Source of the DNA: Ruegeria arenilitoris | Lineage (GTDB): Bacteria > Pseudomonadota > Alphaproteobacteria > Rhodobacterales > Rhodobacteraceae | Direction of reading: 5' to 3' | NCBI RefSeq assembly: GCF_013035315.1 | Contig: NZ_WQHP01000005.1 | Location: 258,001 to 322,000 of the forward strand | Length of the DNA stretch: 64,000 nucleotides | Part shown: one piece after another, positions 42,963 through 52,598 of the stretch | Layout: every line of letters starts with the position of its first letter | How positions within the stretch are numbered: position 1 is the first letter of the stretch | Position numbers and translations under genes: made by a program | The notes under the pieces: generated by a model | Seen by the model: only the letters and a program-made list of their open reading frames with translations | Told to the model about the DNA's origin: nothing | Database searches by the model: none

Positions 42963-43907
42963 CTATTCGGGGGAAGCATCCGGGGCAATAAGCGGCGCGC
43001 AATCCGGTGGCTTATGAGACTGGACCATCTGATGAATCTTCTGCTTTTGCAGAGGTTTGGTCAGGTAGTGGTCCAGCCCGGCTGAAAGGATACCCTGATC
43101 GTCGCCCGCCATCGCGTGGACTGTCAGAGCAACGATGGACACATGCCGCCCGGTTTCGATCTCATGCCGCCGGATTTCGCCAGTGGCCTGTTTGCCATCC
43201 ATTTGCGGCATCGAAATATCCATGAAGATCAGGTCGGGCTTGAATTCCAGATGCGCCTGCACCGCTTCAAGCCCGTTTCCGGCAAAGCGCAGATCGATGT
43301 TCTGGTCCTTGACCATTTTCCTGAGGATCAACTGGTTGGTCCGGTTATCCTCGGCCGCAAGAACGCGCATGACGCGTTGCTCCACGTCGGATGCAGTCAG
43401 TTCGGCTCGCTCATTGGACGGGGCAGAGGCCGTCTGCTTCTTGGTCGGCTTCGACTGACCCAGCGCCATCAGGCGCGCATACAGCTCGGCTCGGGGGATT
43501 GGCTTTTGCAGCACCCCGTCGATCAGGTTGCGGGCAGGATGTGCGTGGATGACACCGGGATTGGCCGACATCACGATCACCGGCAGATCACTCCACCCTC
43601 GCTCTTTCAAGGTGACGGCCAGTTCCAGCCCGTCCATGTCCGGCAGATCATGATCACACAGCATCAGATCAACACTGTCGCCCAACGCGGCCAAAGCCTC
43701 GCTCCCCGATGCGCAAACGGTAACCTGCGAGCCCAATCGCCCAAGCTGCTTGGACAGGATTGCGCGATTGGCTGCCAGATCCTCGACAACCATCACGTGC
43801 CGCAGCCGGCCATTCAGATCCGGCGGCTCGGGCTGCGGGCCTTCAGCCGTTGGCAGCGAGATACGAAAACCGAAACATGACCCTGCCCCGGTTCGCTGTC
43901 CACCCAA
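42963..43907 (-). CDS. Tandem receiver domains, 3' part of a frameshifted hybrid kinase
   Basis: About 300 residues with two receiver domains. Receiver 1 begins HVMVVEDLAANRAIL and has the phosphoacceptor in MLCDHDLPDMDG. Receiver 2 begins RVLAAEDNRTNQLIL and has the acceptor in LIFMDISMPQMDG, with the conserved Lys in YLTKPLQ. The first 12 codons in this frame (from a TTG at 43907) overlap the kinase frame. The sequence [14 protein letters not shown] is the expected continuation of the kinase ATPase domain, so the two ORFs were one gene. Translation alone would need re-initiation. Confidence 0.7.
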   Translation of the reverse strand: MGGQRTGAGSCFGFRISLPTAEGPQPEPPDLNGRLRHVMVVEDLAANRAILSKQLGRLGSQVTVCASGSEALAALGDSVDLMLCDHDLPDMDGLELAVTLKERGWSDLPVIVMSANPGVIHAHPARNLIDGVLQKPIPRAELYARLMALGQSKPTKKQTASAPSNERAELTASDVEQRVMRVLAAEDNRTNQLILRKMVKDQNIDLRFAGNGLEAVQAHLEFKPDLIFMDISMPQMDGKQATGEIRRHEIETGRHVSIVALTVHAMAGDDQGILSAGLDHYLTKPLQKQKIHQMVQSHKPPDCAPLIAPDASPE

Positions 43908-45178
43908 ATTGTTCCGCCCATCAACGTTATCAGACGCTTGGTGATCGCAAGCCCCAGTCCTGTCCCATCAAAAGCGCGGTTTCGCTCGTCTTCGACCTGA
44001 TTGAACTCGCCGAAAATGTGCCCGATCTTGTCCTTGTCGATGCCGATGCCAGTATCTTCGATGGCGACGTGTACGTCGCAGGAATGCGCGTCGTGATTGG
44101 GCACTCCGGTGACACGGATCAGAACATGCCCGTTGGACGTAAACTTGACTGCGTTGCCGACAAGGTTCGTCAGAACCTGCCGTACCCGCCCGGGGTCGCC
44201 CACAAACAGCGTCGGCAGGAACAGATTATAATCCACCAACAGCGTCAGACCCTTGTCGCGCACACTGGGCTGCAGCAGCATCGCGACCTCAAGAATGCAG
44301 CGTTCGAAATCAAACTGTTCGGGATTCAGAGTCAACTTGTCAGCTTCGATCTTCGAGTAATCCAGCACGTCGTTGATTATCACCAGCAGCGCTTCGCCCG
44401 AGTTACGAATGGTATTGAGATACAATCGCTGTTCTTCGTCCAGGGGCGTTTCAGACAGCAATTCGGTCATCCCAACGATGCCATTCATCGGCGTGCGGAT
44501 TTCGTGGCTCATGTTGGCGAGAAAGGCGGATTTGGCTCGGTTTGCCGCCTCGGCCCTTTCGCGCGCGGCGGTCAATTCGGCCTCATGCCGGACAGAGGCG
44601 GTGATGTTCAGCGCCAGGCTGACAACGTCACCTCCGTTACCGCGCTGATCGATGAGCTTGATATAGTGTCCATTCCACAGGCGAATAACCTCGGGCTGCG
44701 GGTGCGGTATGGCCCAGCGCTTCAGCAACCTTTGCTGCCACTCGCTGGGGGCCTCTGAGCCGATGTCGACCAGACCTTCGGTGATCATGATTTCCAGAAT
44801 TCGCGGATAGGTCACGCCCGGCGCAACCTCTTCAAGCCCTTCGAACACACTGAGATAAGCAGCGTTGGCCCCGATCAGGCAGCTGCTTTCATCGAAGAAA
44901 GCGAACCCGTCCTGAATGGTCTGGATCGAGTGCCACAGTCGGCGCTCGGCCACTTCGATCTTGGCATTTGCCACCGTCAGATCAGATTTGACTTTTTCAT
45001 TCTCATCGCGAACCGTCTCCACCTCGGCCTGGGTTTCGCCGATGCGCTTGGTCAGAGCCATCGCATGCAAGCCCAGCTTGCGGTTCGCGGCCGACAGTTC
45101 GGCCTGTTTCATTTCAAGCAGCCGCTCAGACGCAAGCCGCGCGCGCCGTTCCTGTGCCAGTTTTCCTGCAAGACTCAT
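43814..45178 (-). CDS. Hybrid histidine kinase, 5' part (coiled coil, PAS, HisKA, HATPase)
   Basis: Soluble sensor kinase without membrane segments, about 454 residues. A coiled-coil N terminus ([20 protein letters not shown]) precedes a PAS-like region with [21 protein letters not shown]. The H-box is [20 protein letters not shown], the N-box [15 protein letters not shown] and the G-box [13 protein letters not shown]. The kinase frame loses homology after DSEPGQG, where one missing base near 43881-43883 switches to the frame that carries two receiver domains. ATG 45178 is chosen as the family-typical start; an ATG at 45205 is possible. Confidence 0.8.
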   Translation of the reverse strand: MSLAGKLAQERRARLASERLLEMKQAELSAANRKLGLHAMALTKRIGETQAEVETVRDENEKVKSDLTVANAKIEVAERRLWHSIQTIQDGFAFFDESSCLIGANAAYLSVFEGLEEVAPGVTYPRILEIMITEGLVDIGSEAPSEWQQRLLKRWAIPHPQPEVIRLWNGHYIKLIDQRGNGGDVVSLALNITASVRHEAELTAARERAEAANRAKSAFLANMSHEIRTPMNGIVGMTELLSETPLDEEQRLYLNTIRNSGEALLVIINDVLDYSKIEADKLTLNPEQFDFERCILEVAMLLQPSVRDKGLTLLVDYNLFLPTLFVGDPGRVRQVLTNLVGNAVKFTSNGHVLIRVTGVPNHDAHSCDVHVAIEDTGIGIDKDKIGHIFGEFNQVEDERNRAFDGTGLGLAITKRLITLMGGTIWVDSEPGQGHVSVFVSRCQRLKARSPSRRI

Positions 45179-45277
45179 CTTTGCTGATCCCGGGGTCCTT
45201 TGCACACAGCATCTGGGCAGAGCGTGAAGAACTGTTTAAGCCATTGACCAGAGACAAAGGCAATCGAATGGACCGCG

Positions 45278-47320
45278 CTAGCGCCGCCCTTCGCGCAACC
45301 ATCCTGCCAGAAGGAAGCCACCCGCCAGCAGCAAGACAAGCCAAGGCGGCAACAAGCCAGCCTGCGTAACATCGCGCGTTTCATACGCGTCGCGCGGGGT
45401 CAGGCCGATCCAGCCGCGACCTGAGGCCGGGCGCCCGGGGCGCACGTTCCGGATCGAGGGCAGCCCCTCCTCCAGACGCGCAGCGCCGCCGCGCAGTTCT
45501 GCCATGACAGGGTCCAGGATGTCAGAAGTCGCGATCGTGCGCTCAAACTCTTTGGGCGCGGCGGGGCCTAACCCAATAACCGTAGACTGATCCCCTTCTT
45601 CAAGGCGATACAGACCGATTTCAGGCCCGAAATACATTGCCTCGAACCGACCCGGCGAGACCTCTTCCAGGGTAACGTCGACCGTTTCGCCATTCGGACG
45701 GGTCACGGTTACGGGTCCAACCTCATCACCAAGCGTCTGGCGAATGATGCGCATCAACTGACCATTGGCTTCGGCCCACAGGGCCTCTTCCTCAAGCTCA
45801 GGCTCTTTCATCATCCAGTGCGCCAGCCTGCGCAGCAGCTCCAATTGTGGGCCACCGCCTTCAAAGCCGCGGCTCCAGAGCCAGGCATGATCCGAGGCCA
45901 GCAGAGCGACGCGGCCTTCGCCCACGCGGTTCAGCACCAGAAGCGGCCGGTCATCAACGCCGGTCATCAACACCTCACCCGTGCGATGGTTGACGTCGAT
46001 CTGGCGCAGCCATGCGCCCCAATCCTCAGAGTCGCCCAGATCCGTCGTGACCGGATGGCGATGCCCAAGATCGGTAACCATTGGCACAAAGCGCTCTTCA
46101 ATCACGCGGGCGGTAGGTTGGGCAGGCAGAATGGGCGCAAGTGGCGAGCGGAAGATGCTGTCAGCACTGGCAAAGTCAGGTCCGGCAGCGACCAAAACAG
46201 CACCACCGTCGTTGATATAGTTGGTGACGTTGTCCAGATAGATCGCAGGAAGAATGCCGCGACGCTTGTAGCGATCAAAAATGATCAGATCAAAGTCGTT
46301 GATCTTTTCCAGAAACAACTCGCGCGTTGGAAAGGCAATCAGGGATAGCTCGTCCACCGGTACACCATCCTGCTTTTCCGGCGGTCGCAGAATGGTAAAA
46401 TGCACCAGATCAACCGAGCTGTCAGATTTCAGTAGGTTCCGCCATGTCCGACCGCCGGGATGCGGCTCGCCCGAGACCAGCAGTACCCGCAGCCGGTCGC
46501 GCACGCCGTTCATCTGGATCAAAGCGGTGTTGTTGCGGTCGGTCAGCTCGCCCTCGGCTTGCGGAACCGTGAACTGCAGCACGTTGCGCCCGCCGTGGGG
46601 CAGCGTGACGGGCAACTCGACGTCCACACCGATGGGAATCGTGAATTCCTGAGCTTCTCCCCCATCGACCGAAATTTCCAGTGGCGCGGACGTGGCACCG
46701 GCAGGGGCGGCACCGCTGTCTTCTACCCGCAGCGTCAGTGTGACGGGCTCTCCGATAATCGCGAAAGCGGGCGCATTTCGGACGATCAGGCGACGATCCC
46801 AATCAGCTTCGCGCCCGGTTTGCAGCAGATGCATCGGCGCTGGCAGGTCCGGTGCCTGATCAACGTCGTGCACAATGCCATCCGAGACAACCAGAATGCC
46901 CGCGATCCGGGCGCGCGGCTCTTCGGCCAGTGCCTCGTTCAGCGCTGCCATGACCTGCGTGCCTTCATCACCGTCGCCATCGCCGACGCGGATGCGGCGC
47001 AATTCCGTATTATCGCGGGACTCTATTTCAACGGCCAGTTCCTCTGCCGCTTGCGCCGTTTGCTCTGCCCTGTCCGACAGGGTTTGGCTGGCGCTTTCAT
47101 CCTCGATCATCAGGACGATATCGGTCAGCGGGGCGCGATCCTCAATCTGATAGACAGGACCAGCCAACGCCGCGATCACAACCAAGGCCGCCAATCCACG
47201 CAATGCCCAGCCGGACAGCCCGCGCCAGAGCGCCAGAATAACACCGGCCACCGCAATCGCAGCAACCACGGCCAGAACGGGCCAGGGGATCAGCGGATCA
47301 AATATGACGGTTCCAGTCAT
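45278..47320 (-). CDS. Large membrane protein with glutamine-amidotransferase-like domain, last gene of a MoxR operon
   Basis: 680-residue inner-membrane protein. Two N-terminal membrane helices precede a VWA/immunoglobulin-like periplasmic region (LTDIVLMIEDESASQTLSD), then a class I amidotransferase-like fold around NDGGAVLVAAGP and GRVALLASDHAWLWSRGFEG. A final helix LLPPWLVLLLAGGFLLAG ends the protein. No catalytic triad can be called, so the fold is more likely structural or ligand-binding. It overlaps the DUF4159 gene by 4 bases. Its function is not known, but MoxR/DUF58 partners suggest a membrane-complex assembly or stress role. Confidence 0.8.
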   Translation of the reverse strand: MTGTVIFDPLIPWPVLAVVAAIAVAGVILALWRGLSGWALRGLAALVVIAALAGPVYQIEDRAPLTDIVLMIEDESASQTLSDRAEQTAQAAEELAVEIESRDNTELRRIRVGDGDGDEGTQVMAALNEALAEEPRARIAGILVVSDGIVHDVDQAPDLPAPMHLLQTGREADWDRRLIVRNAPAFAIIGEPVTLTLRVEDSGAAPAGATSAPLEISVDGGEAQEFTIPIGVDVELPVTLPHGGRNVLQFTVPQAEGELTDRNNTALIQMNGVRDRLRVLLVSGEPHPGGRTWRNLLKSDSSVDLVHFTILRPPEKQDGVPVDELSLIAFPTRELFLEKINDFDLIIFDRYKRRGILPAIYLDNVTNYINDGGAVLVAAGPDFASADSIFRSPLAPILPAQPTARVIEERFVPMVTDLGHRHPVTTDLGDSEDWGAWLRQIDVNHRTGEVLMTGVDDRPLLVLNRVGEGRVALLASDHAWLWSRGFEGGGPQLELLRRLAHWMMKEPELEEEALWAEANGQLMRIIRQTLGDEVGPVTVTRPNGETVDVTLEEVSPGRFEAMYFGPEIGLYRLEEGDQSTVIGLGPAAPKEFERTIATSDILDPVMAELRGGAARLEEGLPSIRNVRPGRPASGRGWIGLTPRDAYETRDVTQAGLLPPWLVLLLAGGFLLAGWLREGRR

Positions 47321-50079
47321 TGCCCCAACCTGTCCAGAAGCGCAGGCACGTGCACCTGATCGGATTTGTAATTCCCGGTCAGCACATGCATCACCAGATT
47401 CACACCAAAACGATTGGCCAGCTCGCGCTGCCGCTCACCCGCATAGCCGCGACCCACAGGCAGCAGCGCCTGACCGTTCCGATCAACGGCCCAGGCCGCG
47501 CCCCAGTCATTTCCGCCGATCACTACTGGCGTCACGTTGTCATTGAGGTTGCGGAAGGGCATGCCTTCGATCTGTTCTGCATCCATTGGCGCGGCCTCAA
47601 CCCAGACCTCGGTGCCCGCGTATCGGCCCGGGAAATCCTGCAGCAGATAGAAGGCGCGGGTCAGAACATGGTCACCGGGAATAGGCTCTAACGCCGGGAT
47701 ATTCAGCGGTGCCGCGATCTGTTGCAGCTTGCGCCCATTCGGACTGGCCGCCCCGAACCGAGCGACATCCGAATCACGGGTGTCGAACAGGATCATGCCG
47801 CCCGAGCGCAGATAGGCGTTGAGCTTAGCATACGCCTCGTCGGAGGGTTGCGGCTGGTTGGGTGAGATCGGCCAATAGAGCAGAGGAAAGAACGCAAGCT
47901 CATCCCGCTCCAAATCAACGCCGATAGGTTCTGCCGGTTCAACCGAGGTTCGATAGAATAGTGTCTGCGCCAACCCGCGCATGCCAGCGGCGGCTATGTC
48001 GTCAACTTGCGCGTCACCTGTCAGAACATGGGCCAGCACCAATTCCTTGGTCGCGTTCAGCGCAAAATCCGTTTCCTCAGGCGTCTGCGCCTGCGCCTCA
48101 GGGACCAACAACACCGTGCCCAAGGCTACCGCAGCGGCCTTGGCCAACCCAAGCCGCCCGGACAACGCCAGCGAGGCAATCACGTCCACGGTCAACAACA
48201 ACAACGCAAGGCTCAGCAGAATTCCCCCGATTGGCGTTTCAGTGCTGACCTCTTGCCCCTTGATCGGCACGTCCGAGGGCCAGACTGCAGGGGTCAGCAC
48301 GGCCTCATCGCTCAGGACGTTGCGGGCCAGTTTCTGTTTGCCGCTTTCGTACAATCCCGGTCGCAATTCGGGGCCAATGTCACCCGATACCAGCTCGACC
48401 CCGTCGACACCCGCCAAGGTGCCCGCGTCGGACAAGGTGCCGAACCCATCCATGACCTGAATGGGCTCCCAAGTGGTGCCCTGCAACTGCGATTCCTGCC
48501 GGGATTTTGCCGCCGAAGCCACCGCGAGCCGGTCCAGCATTTCGACAAACAGACCTGACAGCGGCAAAGTAGACCACTCGGCGTCCGCCGTTACATGGAA
48601 CAGCACCACCTGTCCCAAACCCAACGCCTTGCGGGTCACCAAAGGCGTACCGTCCGACAGTGAAGCAATCACCCGATCCGCCAGATTAGGGTCTGGTTGC
48701 GCCATGACTTGAGTTGCGACCGTCACGTCGTCAGGAACCTGCAAACCATAGAACGGCGAGTTCTCGGGGAATGGTGCAAGACCCTTGGCCTCACCCCAGC
48801 TCATCGCGCCACCGACCGAACGTCCGCCGCTGCGCAGGCGTACCGGCAGCAGCGCGTCCTCGGCATCACGACCCAGATCGCTGGCGGCCATGCGCGGCCC
48901 GGCAAAGCGCAGCAGCAGGCCACCCTGTTCGACCCATTCGACCACCGCCGCCTGTTCTGTCCCGGACAGCTTTGCCACATCGGCCAGCACAATCACATCG
49001 GGGTTGGCCGGGAGAACCTCTAACAAGCCGCCTTCAACAAAATCTGCCGTGGGGATCAAAACCTGCGTCAGGTAGTGCAGCGGTGACAGCAGTTCGAGGC
49101 CCTCGCGATTCAGCGTTCCAGCAATCAGGGCAACCTCGCGCCGACGCAGGCTGTCATCGGTCAGCGTCACTGCCCCGGCCGAGCGCTGGCCCTGAATTTC
49201 GAACCGCGTGATGCGCGCCCTCAGCTCTGACGGCAGGGCCAGTTCCACCTGGGCTTGGGTCTCACCACCGGTGAATTCCATATCGATCGATTGCAGAATG
49301 CGCATCGCTCCGGCCGGGTCGCGGCCCTGAGCCAGAATTGTGATGCGTTCCGCAGGGCCGGGCTCTGCCCGCAGTGCGGCCAATTGAATGACCCCGTCCT
49401 GGTATGTGGCGGGCAGGATCGCCACGGCGGGCGCCGGGGCTTGATACACCGTCACCTCACCGCGCCCACGCAAGGCAGACAGGACGGCCTCATGCCCGTC
49501 ATAGCTGAGGCGGTCGCCGAACCAATGGGTGTCAAAACCGCCCTCGACCTGATTCAGGGCTGCAATCGTTTGGTCGATCTGCGCACCGGTGGGCTGCCAC
49601 GGCATCGGAGCCAGTCCGGGCAGGCGACCGCGCCATGCCTCAGCCGCTTGGAACACTGGCGGTTCGGGCTCGGTCAGACTGAGAATGGCGACCGTGCGCC
49701 CGGCACGTCCGGCCTCGGTCAGTTGTGCGTCGATCTGATCGAGCGTGGCGGACCAGCGCGTCGCCCCAGCCCAGCTGGCATCCAAAACCAGCAACAAGGG
49801 TCCCGATCCGGCTTGATCCCGTGAAGGATTCAAAACGGGGCCAGCCAGCCCGATTATGATAGCGGCGGCAGCCAGCATCCGTAGCAGCAGCAGCCACCAT
49901 GGTGTGCGGTCGGAAACGCTTTCGTCGTCTTTCAGACCCAACAACAGCGTCACTGCAGGGAACAACCGGCGGATTGGCGCAGGTGGCACGGCGCGCAGGA
50001 TCAACCACAGGATCGGCAGGGTCAGAAGACCCAGCAACACCCATGGTGCGGTAAAGCCGATGCCCGCAAGAACCGTCAT
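47317..50079 (-). CDS. DUF4159 protein with BatA-type N terminus
   Basis: 920-residue inner-membrane protein. The N terminus FTAPWVLLGLLTLPILWLIL is the aerotolerance-regulator (BatA) type anchor, followed by a VWA-like and an amidotransferase-like stretch (VVEWVEQGGLLLRFAGPRM). Membrane helices near residues 640-690 precede the C-terminal DUF4159 domain with FFPLLYWPISPNQPQPSDEA and FGVNLVMHVLTGNYKSDQVH. It overlaps both neighbours by 4 bases. The exact role is unknown; the Bacteroides aerotolerance cluster has the same partners. Confidence 0.88.
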   Translation of the reverse strand: MTVLAGIGFTAPWVLLGLLTLPILWLILRAVPPAPIRRLFPAVTLLLGLKDDESVSDRTPWWLLLLRMLAAAAIIIGLAGPVLNPSRDQAGSGPLLLVLDASWAGATRWSATLDQIDAQLTEAGRAGRTVAILSLTEPEPPVFQAAEAWRGRLPGLAPMPWQPTGAQIDQTIAALNQVEGGFDTHWFGDRLSYDGHEAVLSALRGRGEVTVYQAPAPAVAILPATYQDGVIQLAALRAEPGPAERITILAQGRDPAGAMRILQSIDMEFTGGETQAQVELALPSELRARITRFEIQGQRSAGAVTLTDDSLRRREVALIAGTLNREGLELLSPLHYLTQVLIPTADFVEGGLLEVLPANPDVIVLADVAKLSGTEQAAVVEWVEQGGLLLRFAGPRMAASDLGRDAEDALLPVRLRSGGRSVGGAMSWGEAKGLAPFPENSPFYGLQVPDDVTVATQVMAQPDPNLADRVIASLSDGTPLVTRKALGLGQVVLFHVTADAEWSTLPLSGLFVEMLDRLAVASAAKSRQESQLQGTTWEPIQVMDGFGTLSDAGTLAGVDGVELVSGDIGPELRPGLYESGKQKLARNVLSDEAVLTPAVWPSDVPIKGQEVSTETPIGGILLSLALLLLTVDVIASLALSGRLGLAKAAAVALGTVLLVPEAQAQTPEETDFALNATKELVLAHVLTGDAQVDDIAAAGMRGLAQTLFYRTSVEPAEPIGVDLERDELAFFPLLYWPISPNQPQPSDEAYAKLNAYLRSGGMILFDTRDSDVARFGAASPNGRKLQQIAAPLNIPALEPIPGDHVLTRAFYLLQDFPGRYAGTEVWVEAAPMDAEQIEGMPFRNLNDNVTPVVIGGNDWGAAWAVDRNGQALLPVGRGYAGERQRELANRFGVNLVMHVLTGNYKSDQVHVPALLDRLGQ

Positions 50080-50951
50080 CCCGTTCCCCCATCAAGCGCA
50101 CGATAGAGCCACAACAGAGCCGCTTGCGCGCTTTCACCCGTGTGATGAAGCCCCAGTTGCCACCCCGTTGCACGACACAATTGCGTCATAGCATCCTTGC
50201 GTTCGGCAAGCCGCTCCAGATAGCGGTCCCGCAGGTCCCCGGCCTTGAGGGTTTCGTGACGGACGGACCCGCCGACGCTTTCAAAGATCGTGCGTCCGCG
50301 ATAGGGAAATGTTTCTTCGCCGGGGTCCAGAACCTGCAACACCAGCCCGCGCACGCCCCGGTCAGCGGCTTTGGTCAGGGCCAGCCGCACCTCTTCCATC
50401 GGCCCCAGAAAATCAGAGATGAACACCGCCCGCGCATGTGGGATCATGGCTCGGTGCTCGGGTGGCGCGTAGTCAGTCTCGGCATCCTCGGACCAGGCCT
50501 GCGCAAGGCGAATGATCTGTGCGTTTCCTCGTCGCGGCGGCAGCGTTGTGCCTGTCAGACCCACACGCTCTCCTCCGCGCACCAGAAGGATCGCGGTCGC
50601 CAAGCCAAGCAGACGGGCGCGATCGGCCTTGGTGGGCAGGTTCTTATTGGACGCAAAGCGCATTGAGGCACCCTGATCCACCCACAGCATCACCGATTGC
50701 GCGATCTGCCACTCGCGTTCGCGGACAAACTGCTGATCGCCCCGCGCCGAGCGGCGGTGATCGATCATCCTGCGGCTGTCTCCGATCTGTGCAGGGCGGT
50801 ATTGCCAGAAATCATCGCCCAACCCTGCGCGACGGCGACCGTGGTCGCCCAGCAGAACCGTTCCTGCCAGATGTTCGGCCCGCGCCAAGAGTGGCGGCAG
50901 CCGAGACGCCTCGGCTTCGGATCTTTCGCGAAGGGTCAGCGCGGCATTCAC
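50076..50951 (-). CDS. DUF58 domain protein
   Basis: Soluble 291-residue protein of the DUF58 family, usually found next to a MoxR ATPase. The conserved core GLGDDFWQYRPAQIGDSRRM, followed by IDHRRSARGDQQFVRERE and MLWVDQGASMRF, is clear, as is a VWA-like MIDAS-type Asp in that last segment. Middle member of the operon, translationally coupled on both sides. Probably a client or adaptor of the MoxR ATPase. Confidence 0.92.
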   Translation of the reverse strand: MNAALTLRERSEAEASRLPPLLARAEHLAGTVLLGDHGRRRAGLGDDFWQYRPAQIGDSRRMIDHRRSARGDQQFVREREWQIAQSVMLWVDQGASMRFASNKNLPTKADRARLLGLATAILLVRGGERVGLTGTTLPPRRGNAQIIRLAQAWSEDAETDYAPPEHRAMIPHARAVFISDFLGPMEEVRLALTKAADRGVRGLVLQVLDPGEETFPYRGRTIFESVGGSVRHETLKAGDLRDRYLERLAERKDAMTQLCRATGWQLGLHHTGESAQAALLWLYRALDGGTG

Positions 50952-51955
50952 GCCGCAGCCTCGGTGCGGACAAGACCGGCGGCTGTGGATTCGATCAGAT
51001 CAGACAAGCTGTCACCCCGCGCGCGCGCTGCGAAGTTCAGCGCCATCCGGTGGCTCAGGACAGGGCGCGCCATGTCCAGAACATCCTCGGCATTCGGGGC
51101 CAGCCGCCCTTGCAGCATCGCCCGCGCGCGCACCGTCATCATCAACGCCTGCGCCGCACGAGGGCCGGGGCCCCAGGCCACCGTTTCTGCGACGCGTTCA
51201 GATACGCCCGCCTCTTCGGGGCGGAAGGCACGCACCAGATCGAGGATCAGCTCAACAACCGAGTCGCCAACCGGCATCCGGCGCAGCAGCACTTGCGCTG
51301 CCAAAAGCTCTTCTTTCGTGAAAATCCCGTGCGCTTCTTCTTCTTCGACACCGGTTGTCGCCAGCAGAATATCACGCTCGGTCTGGCGATCCGGGTACTC
51401 TACGTCGATCTGTACAAGGAATCGGTCCAGCTGCGCTTCGGGCAACGGATAGGTGCCTTCCTGTTCAATCGGGTTCTGCGTCGCGAGCACGTGGAATGGC
51501 TCTCCCAGCGACCGGTCTTCACCAGCAACTGTCACGGTGCGTTCCTGCATCGCCTGCAGCAAAGCCGATTGAGTACGCGGGCTGGCGCGGTTGATCTCGT
51601 CCGCCATCAGCAACTGGCAGAAGATCGGGCCGGAAATAAAGCGGAAATGGCGGCTGCCATCCTCGGCGGTGTCCAGAACCTCGGACCCAAGAATGTCGGC
51701 GGGCATCAGGTCTGGCGTGAACTGGATGCGATTGCCATGAAGGCCCATCACGGTCGACAGCGTCTCGACCAATCGGGTCTTTCCCAGACCGGGCAAACCG
51801 ATCAGCAGGGCGTGCCCACCACACAGCAGCGCGGTCAGTGTCAGGTCCACAACCCTTTCCTGTCCGATAAAGCGACGGGTGATCGAGGCCTTGGCCTCTT
51901 GCAGTTTGGCTTCCAGCGCTTCGATCTCGGACACGAGGTCGGCAGGTTCGGTCAT
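50948..51955 (-). CDS. MoxR-family AAA+ ATPase
   Basis: AAA+ chaperone-like ATPase, 335 residues, first gene of the operon. Walker A is LLIGLPGLGKTRLVE, Walker B LLMADEINRASPRTQ, and the sensor region FHVLATQNPIEQEGTYPLPEAQ (shown as its core ATQNPIEQEGTYPLPEAQ) is the MoxR signature. MoxR proteins help assemble or activate VWA-domain partners, which fits the three downstream genes. It is divergent from the DUF1285 gene by about 50 bases. Confidence 0.94.
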   Translation of the reverse strand: MTEPADLVSEIEALEAKLQEAKASITRRFIGQERVVDLTLTALLCGGHALLIGLPGLGKTRLVETLSTVMGLHGNRIQFTPDLMPADILGSEVLDTAEDGSRHFRFISGPIFCQLLMADEINRASPRTQSALLQAMQERTVTVAGEDRSLGEPFHVLATQNPIEQEGTYPLPEAQLDRFLVQIDVEYPDRQTERDILLATTGVEEEEAHGIFTKEELLAAQVLLRRMPVGDSVVELILDLVRAFRPEEAGVSERVAETVAWGPGPRAAQALMMTVRARAMLQGRLAPNAEDVLDMARPVLSHRMALNFAARARGDSLSDLIESTAAGLVRTEAAA

Positions 51956-52007
51956 GACTTTCCCTTCCGTGGACTAATATGATTGAAGTGTATCGCGCGA
52001 AAAGGAA

Positions 52008-52598
52008 ATGGCAAAAGTAATGAGCGGACAAAAACCTGTTACACTTTCCCCTGATGGCATTGCAGCATCAGTCAAAGCAGCCAAAACAAAGGGTTTGCCG
52101 CCCGTTCACCTGTGGAATCCTCCGTTTTGCGGCGATCTTGACATTCGAATAGCAAAAAATGGGTCTTGGTCTTATTTAGGCTCACCCATCAACCGGTTCG
52201 AGCTTGTGAAGCTTTTTTCCTCAATTCTTAAGAAAGAAGGCGAGAAATATTACCTCGTGACCCCGGTCGAAAAGGTGGGAATCACCGTCGAGGATGCGCC
52301 ATTTGTCGCCGTGGATTTTGATGCCGTGGGCGAAGATGAGGCGCAAAGCCTGACCTTCACGACCCATGTCGGCGACACCGCAACCGCCGGGCCGGACCAT
52401 CCGATCCGTATTGTCATTGATTCAACGACAGAAGAGCCGTCACCCTACGTATTGGTTCGCGCAAACCTTGAGGCCCGCATCGACCGCAAGAGCTTTTATC
52501 GGCTTGTGGACATCGCGACCCACAAAGATAGATGGTTCGGGGTCTGGTCTGACGGACAGTTTTTTCCTCTGATCCGGTCCGAGGATTTAACGGACTAG
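52008..52598 (+). CDS. DUF1285 domain protein
   Basis: 196-residue soluble protein of the DUF1285 family, function unknown. LWNPPFCGDLDIRIAKNGSW and YYLVTPVEKVGITVEDAPF are the family blocks. Start may be ATG 52008 or 52020; neither has a well-spaced ribosome-binding site. It is divergent from the MoxR gene, a pairing common in Rhodobacteraceae from memory. Its stop overlaps the convergent DMT permease by 4 bases. Confidence 0.85.
   Translation: MAKVMSGQKPVTLSPDGIAASVKAAKTKGLPPVHLWNPPFCGDLDIRIAKNGSWSYLGSPINRFELVKLFSSILKKEGEKYYLVTPVEKVGITVEDAPFVAVDFDAVGEDEAQSLTFTTHVGDTATAGPDHPIRIVIDSTTEEPSPYVLVRANLEARIDRKSFYRLVDIATHKDRWFGVWSDGQFFPLIRSEDLTD

Noticed and set aside
50519-51982. 487-codon rightward ORF over DUF58 and moxR
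   Set aside because: Mirror of high-GC coding on the opposite strand; no ribosome-binding site or recognisable domain, while DUF58 and MoxR are intact.
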